Positions 6,513 to 9,531 of a stretch of 9,531 bases of DNA are shown here, piece by piece. Origin of the DNA: Alcaligenaceae bacterium UBA6179 (GTDB taxonomy: Bacteria; Pseudomonadota; Gammaproteobacteria; Burkholderiales; Burkholderiaceae_B); assembly GCA_002422175.1 (NCBI GenBank), contig DITR01000008.1, positions 1-9,531 on the forward strand, given 5' to 3'. The notes under the pieces are model-generated. The model did not search any database. It was not told the DNA's origin and saw only the letters and a list, made by a program, of their open reading frames with translations. Made by a program: the position numbers and the translations under genes. Each line of letters starts with the position of its first letter. The stretch's first letter is position 1.

Positions 6513-6978
6513 TTTTCTCGTGAATGTCAAGACGTTGAGTTAACAAATCAGCAGAGGGTTGATCGTCAGCTTTACTGGCTTTTTGAAATGCGGCGCGCGC
6601 TGTTTTGGCGACGGCCTCATTACCAACAACTAACATACGTACCATTTCTAACGCTTCAGGTACGGATTTAGGCTCGGCAATACTTGAAAGCTTTGCATAC
6701 TCGGTATAAGTGCCGGGTGCATAGTGCCCCAAAGCACGAATGCGCTCTGCAATGGCATCAAGCGCTGTCCATTCTTCAGTGTATTGACCCATAAACATCT
6801 GATGCAGGGTATTAAACATTGGGCCTGTCACATTCCAGTGAAAGTTGTGCGTCATCAGATACAAGGTATAAGAGTCAGCCAACATTTTCGATAACTCACC
6901 AGCAACTTCGGCACGGTTTTTACTTGAAATGCCAATATCGATTGGTGTTATATCTTCAACAACTTTAGATTTTTTCAT
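6481..6978 (-). CDS. dps: Dps family ferroxidase / DNA-protection protein
   Basis: Forms a 12-subunit shell that oxidises Fe(II) with H2O2 and stores the iron, preventing Fenton damage to DNA; some members also coat DNA. The 165-residue protein has the ferroxidase site in its family spacing: H47 (NFHWNV), H59, D74 and E78 (ALDAIAERIRALG). It also has the typical THNFHWNVTGPMF segment and the C-terminal RLDIHEKNAWMLRSLL helix. The basic N-terminus (MKKSK) is a possible DNA-binding tail, as in E. coli Dps. A GGAG stands 8 bases before the ATG. It lies 98 bases downstream of oxyR on the same strand, and dps genes are a known OxyR target in many bacteria. The oxyR link is inferred from position plus a weak candidate site. 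Confidence 0.95.
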   Translation of the reverse strand: MKKSKVVEDITPIDIGISSKNRAEVAGELSKMLADSYTLYLMTHNFHWNVTGPMFNTLHQMFMGQYTEEWTALDAIAERIRALGHYAPGTYTEYAKLSSIAEPKSVPEALEMVRMLVVGNEAVAKTARAAFQKASKADDQPSADLLTQRLDIHEKNAWMLRSLLQ

Positions 6979-7024
6979 ACTTAACGCTCCAAAAAAATCA
7001 GTGGGGTAAATCTACTACTCAAGC

Positions 7025-7050
7025 ATAACACTTCATTTTGAAGCGAATAG
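7025..7050. promoter_or_regulatory. Candidate OxyR-type site upstream of dps
   Basis: On the plus strand, ATAA (7025-7028), TTTT (7036-7039) and ATAG (7047-7050) occur at 7-base spacings, resembling part of the OxyR pattern ATAG-N7-CTAT-N7-ATAG-N7-CTAT. Only one tetramer is exact and the expected fourth does not match. The core is also a palindrome, CTTCA-TTT-TGAAG (7031-7043). It sits about 50-70 bases before the dps start in the oxyR-dps gap. Suggestive only. Confidence 0.25.
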
Positions 7051-7076
7051 TTAAAAGGGTCGGTTAACTTCAGCTT

Positions 7077-8018
7077 TTAGAGCGTAGAGCTTGCCAGCAG
7101 GCGCACACCTTCAAGACCAGAGTCTTGAACCGCTTTAACCAAGGAATCGATTGCTGCTGTTCGCGGAAAACTTTTACGCCAAGCTAGCACAACGCGTCGA
7201 TCAGGTATGGGTTCATCAAAGGGTAAGTATTTTATTAAGCCACCATCGGTTTGGTCTGAGCCGTTCACAGCTGAAATGGGCATCACTGTAATGCCCACAC
7301 CTGCAGCGACCATATGGCGAATGGTTTCAAGCGATGAACCCTCAAATGTACGTTGAATACCTTCCGTTGCATCAGCAAACCGTGACAACTCAGGGCATAC
7401 ATCAAGGACTTGGTCTCTGAAACAGTGGCCCGAACCCAACAACAACATTTGCTGATGTTTAAGATCTGATGATGAGATAGATTGTCGTGATGCCCATGGG
7501 TGAGAACTGGGCATGGCGACAACAAAGGGCTCGTCATAAAGAGGAATCATGGAAAGCCCTGTTTCAGGTAATGGTAGCGCCATGATGGCGCAATCGATTT
7601 CACCTTGTCTAAGCAATTCCAATAATTTAACCGTAAAATTTTCTTGCAAAATCAAAGGCATTTGAGGCGTACGTTTAATTTGCAAGGGTACTAATTTCGG
7701 TAATAAATAGGGACCAATGGTGTAAATCACTCCGACCCTGAGGGGGCCGACCAAGGGGTTATGCCCAACCCGGGCGATTTCTTTCATGTTGGCACTTTCT
7801 TCGAGCACTTTGTGCGCTTGAGCCACCAGTTGAGCCCCTACTGGCGTGACACCCACTTCAACACCACCGCGTTCGAATATTGACACACCCAACTCATCTT
7901 CAAGCTTTTTGATTGCAACTGAAAGAGTGGGTTGGCTCACAAAACAAGCCAATGCAGCACGACCAAAGTGCCTTTCACGTGCCACAGCAACAATGTATTT
8001 AAGTTCAGTTAAAGTCAT
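7077..8018 (-). CDS. oxyR: Hydrogen peroxide-sensing LysR-type regulator OxyR
   Basis: Transcription activator switched on when H2O2 forms an internal disulfide. The 313 residues have the N-terminal LysR winged helix (MTLTELKYIVAVARERHFGRAA, then VSQPTLSVAIKKLEDELGVSIFER, up to about residue 62) and the effector domain (about 90-300). The two redox cysteines are present in GSGHCFRDQVLDVCPE at C199 and C208, the same numbers as in E. coli OxyR, so the sensor should be functional. Other conserved parts are EGSSLETIRHMVAAGVGITVMP. An AGGG stands 8 bases before the ATG. It follows recG by 31 bases with no visible terminator, so the two are probably co-transcribed, an order I know from other Burkholderiales. 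Likely regulon members nearby are dps and perhaps the two peroxidases. Confidence 0.96.
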   Translation of the reverse strand: MTLTELKYIVAVARERHFGRAALACFVSQPTLSVAIKKLEDELGVSIFERGGVEVGVTPVGAQLVAQAHKVLEESANMKEIARVGHNPLVGPLRVGVIYTIGPYLLPKLVPLQIKRTPQMPLILQENFTVKLLELLRQGEIDCAIMALPLPETGLSMIPLYDEPFVVAMPSSHPWASRQSISSSDLKHQQMLLLGSGHCFRDQVLDVCPELSRFADATEGIQRTFEGSSLETIRHMVAAGVGITVMPISAVNGSDQTDGGLIKYLPFDEPIPDRRVVLAWRKSFPRTAAIDSLVKAVQDSGLEGVRLLASSTL

Positions 8019-8049
8019 TTTTACGCCCTTGTACCCTATTCATAAACAG

Positions 8050-9531
8050 TTAACTTAAAAGATAATCTTGTCGGTTTTTCATCCAACGATTGATATGTGC
8101 AGCAGCCGTATCAGGATGATCACGTCTGAGTATCACTGCTGTATCGCGAGCACGTTCAACCCAAAGCGCATCGGCTTGATAATCAGCAAAACGTAAGAGC
8201 GCAACCCCTGATTGTCGTGCTCCTAAAAACTCACCCGGGCCGCGCAGCGATAAATCGCGTTGTGCAATCACAAAACCATCTTGCGTTTCATACAAAGCCT
8301 TAAGACGTTCACGAGCAATAGCAGATAAACGATCTTCGTAAAGTAATACACAAATTGAATCGCGTTCTCCTCGCCCTACCCGACCCCGCAATTGATGTAG
8401 TTGCGCTAAACCGAAGCGCTCAGCATGTTCAATCACCATCATCGATGCATTGGGTACATCAACACCGACTTCAATGACGGTAGTGGCAACTAAAAGTTGA
8501 ATGAGCCCTACCTTAAAAGCCGCCATCACGCGGGTTTTTTCATCATTAGATAGTTTGCCATGCACCAAACCCACTTTTAGGTTTGTAAGGGCTAATTGCA
8601 AAGCTTCAAAGGTGTCGACCGCTGTTTGTAGTTCAAGCGCTTCACTTTCCTGCACCAGTGGGCAAACCCAGTAGGCTTGACCGCCTTCTTGAATGGCTGA
8701 GGCAACGGCTGCCAATACCTCTTCGCGCCGATGGGCTTTAACGAGTTTAGTCACAATCGGTTTACGGCCTGGCGGCAGTTCGTCGATTACTGACACATCA
8801 AGATCAGCAAAAAAAGTCATGGCAAGCGTTCGCGGAATAGGTGTCGCACTCATACTCAGCTGATGTGGGCTGGTTTGTAAGCCCTTTAAATTGAGAGCAA
8901 GACGTTGACCGACACCGAATCGATGTTGTTCATCGACAATCACCAAACTTAGATTGGCAAAATTTACCGCCTCTTGAATGAGCGCTTGAGTGCCCACAAC
9001 AATTTGTGCTTCACCTGAAGCTATGGCAGCGTTGATTTCACGCCGTTGCTTAACCGTGGCACTGCCTGTCAACACCACACATGTCACACCCACAGATTCA
9101 GACCATTGATTAAATTTTTCAAAGTGTTGTGTGGCCAGTATTTCTGTTGGCGCCATGACGGCGACTTGCTGACCCGTTTCAACCGCTTGTAAGGCAGCTA
9201 ACATCGCAACGATTGTTTTACCGCTACCGACATCGCCTTGCAGTAAACGGTGCATAGGAAAATGTCGATTTAAATCATGCGCAATTTCATCGCTGGCACG
9301 TCGCTGTGCTGCGGTTAGCTTGAATGGTAAGGTTTTCAGTAATTGTGCAACAAGACCTTGCTTTGGTTTACTGTGTGGCAGAGGAATAGCTTGTTTATTT
9401 TGACGGGCTTGCCGGGCAGCGGCAAGAGACAATTGTTGCGCAAGCAGTTCATCAAATTTGAGCCTGACCCAAGCGGGGTGAGTGCGTTCAAGCAAAGCGT
9501 TTTCATCATCATTTGGGGTGGGGTGATGTAT
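8050..9531 (-). CDS. recG: ATP-dependent DNA helicase RecG, 5' end missing (cut by window edge)
   Basis: Superfamily 2 helicase that remodels stalled replication forks and migrates Holliday junctions. The window holds 493 C-terminal residues of a protein usually about 690 long; most of the N-terminal wedge domain lies beyond the right edge. The frame stays open to base 9531 and its first residues (IHHPTP, then HPAWVRLKFDELLAQQLSL) match the conserved junction of wedge and helicase domains. An in-frame TTG at 9495 is therefore not the start. In order are GDVGSGKT (Walker A, residues 99-106 of the visible part), MAPTEIL, VGTQALIQ, VDEQHRFGVGQR (Walker B, RecG-type DEQH) and SATPIPRTLAMT. These are followed by the second RecA domain with TTVIEVGVDVPNA, the ERFGLAQLHQLRGRVGRG box and the C-terminal RGPGEFLGARQSG. 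All key motifs are intact. Confidence 0.97.
   Translation of the reverse strand: MHHPTPNDDENALLERTHPAWVRLKFDELLAQQLSLAAARQARQNKQAIPLPHSKPKQGLVAQLLKTLPFKLTAAQRRASDEIAHDLNRHFPMHRLLQGDVGSGKTIVAMLAALQAVETGQQVAVMAPTEILATQHFEKFNQWSESVGVTCVVLTGSATVKQRREINAAIASGEAQIVVGTQALIQEAVNFANLSLVIVDEQHRFGVGQRLALNLKGLQTSPHQLSMSATPIPRTLAMTFFADLDVSVIDELPPGRKPIVTKLVKAHRREEVLAAVASAIQEGGQAYWVCPLVQESEALELQTAVDTFEALQLALTNLKVGLVHGKLSNDEKTRVMAAFKVGLIQLLVATTVIEVGVDVPNASMMVIEHAERFGLAQLHQLRGRVGRGERDSICVLLYEDRLSAIARERLKALYETQDGFVIAQRDLSLRGPGEFLGARQSGVALLRFADYQADALWVERARDTAVILRRDHPDTAAAHINRWMKNRQDYLLS

Noticed and set aside
7283..7537. 84-codon minus-strand frame inside oxyR
   Set aside because: Shifted frame of the oxyR effector domain, which is intact with both redox cysteines; the translation shows no family features.
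9493..9495. TTG as the recG start
   Set aside because: The frame continues upstream to the window edge with residues that match RecG, and the domain that should precede is missing, so the gene is cut by the window and not short.

Overview
The window carries the densely packed chromosome of a beta-proteobacterium, most likely a low-GC member of the Burkholderiales. This rests on protein character (OxyR, Dps, UbiA, RecG, a secreted BCP-like peroxiredoxin and a small secreted protein of a type I associate with this order) and on the recG-oxyR-dps-ubiA order. That placement is inference; no rRNA or other phylogenetic marker is present. Ten of eleven genes are on the minus strand. I see no tRNA, rRNA, insertion sequence, phage gene or CRISPR array.

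Reading the minus strand from right to left: recG (its 5' part runs off the right edge), oxyR, dps and ubiA form a tight run with gaps of 31 and 98 bases and then an overlap. After a 97-base AT-rich gap that holds an imperfect hairpin come proC, then a D-malate/tartrate dehydrogenase gene (dmlA-like), then a small ABM-domain protein. A single plus-strand gene for an unrecognised secreted protein (2654-3115) converges on the ABM gene and diverges from a two-gene unit: a signal-peptide-bearing peroxiredoxin whose stop overlaps the photolyase start by ATGA. At the left edge, a glutathione peroxidase gene is cut by the window boundary. Between it and the photolyase gene lies the least ordinary non-coding feature, six tandem copies of an 11-bp unit.

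Functionally, most genes concern oxidative stress and DNA integrity: the H2O2 sensor OxyR with both redox cysteines, ferroxidase Dps, a cytosolic glutathione peroxidase, an exported peroxiredoxin, CPD photolyase and the RecG branch-migration helicase. UbiA (ubiquinone synthesis), ProC (proline synthesis) and DmlA are metabolic. All protein families are known. I found no credible new biological system. The best leads are the phased 11-bp repeat array, several perfect palindromes in promoter-sized gaps, and the uncharacterised secreted protein.

Three start sites were corrected from the longest open frame. Peroxiredoxin is placed at the ATG at 2600 rather than the TTG just before it. ubiA is placed at the ATG at 6512 rather than a TTG at 6530. 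recG has no start in the window, because its frame stays open to the right edge.
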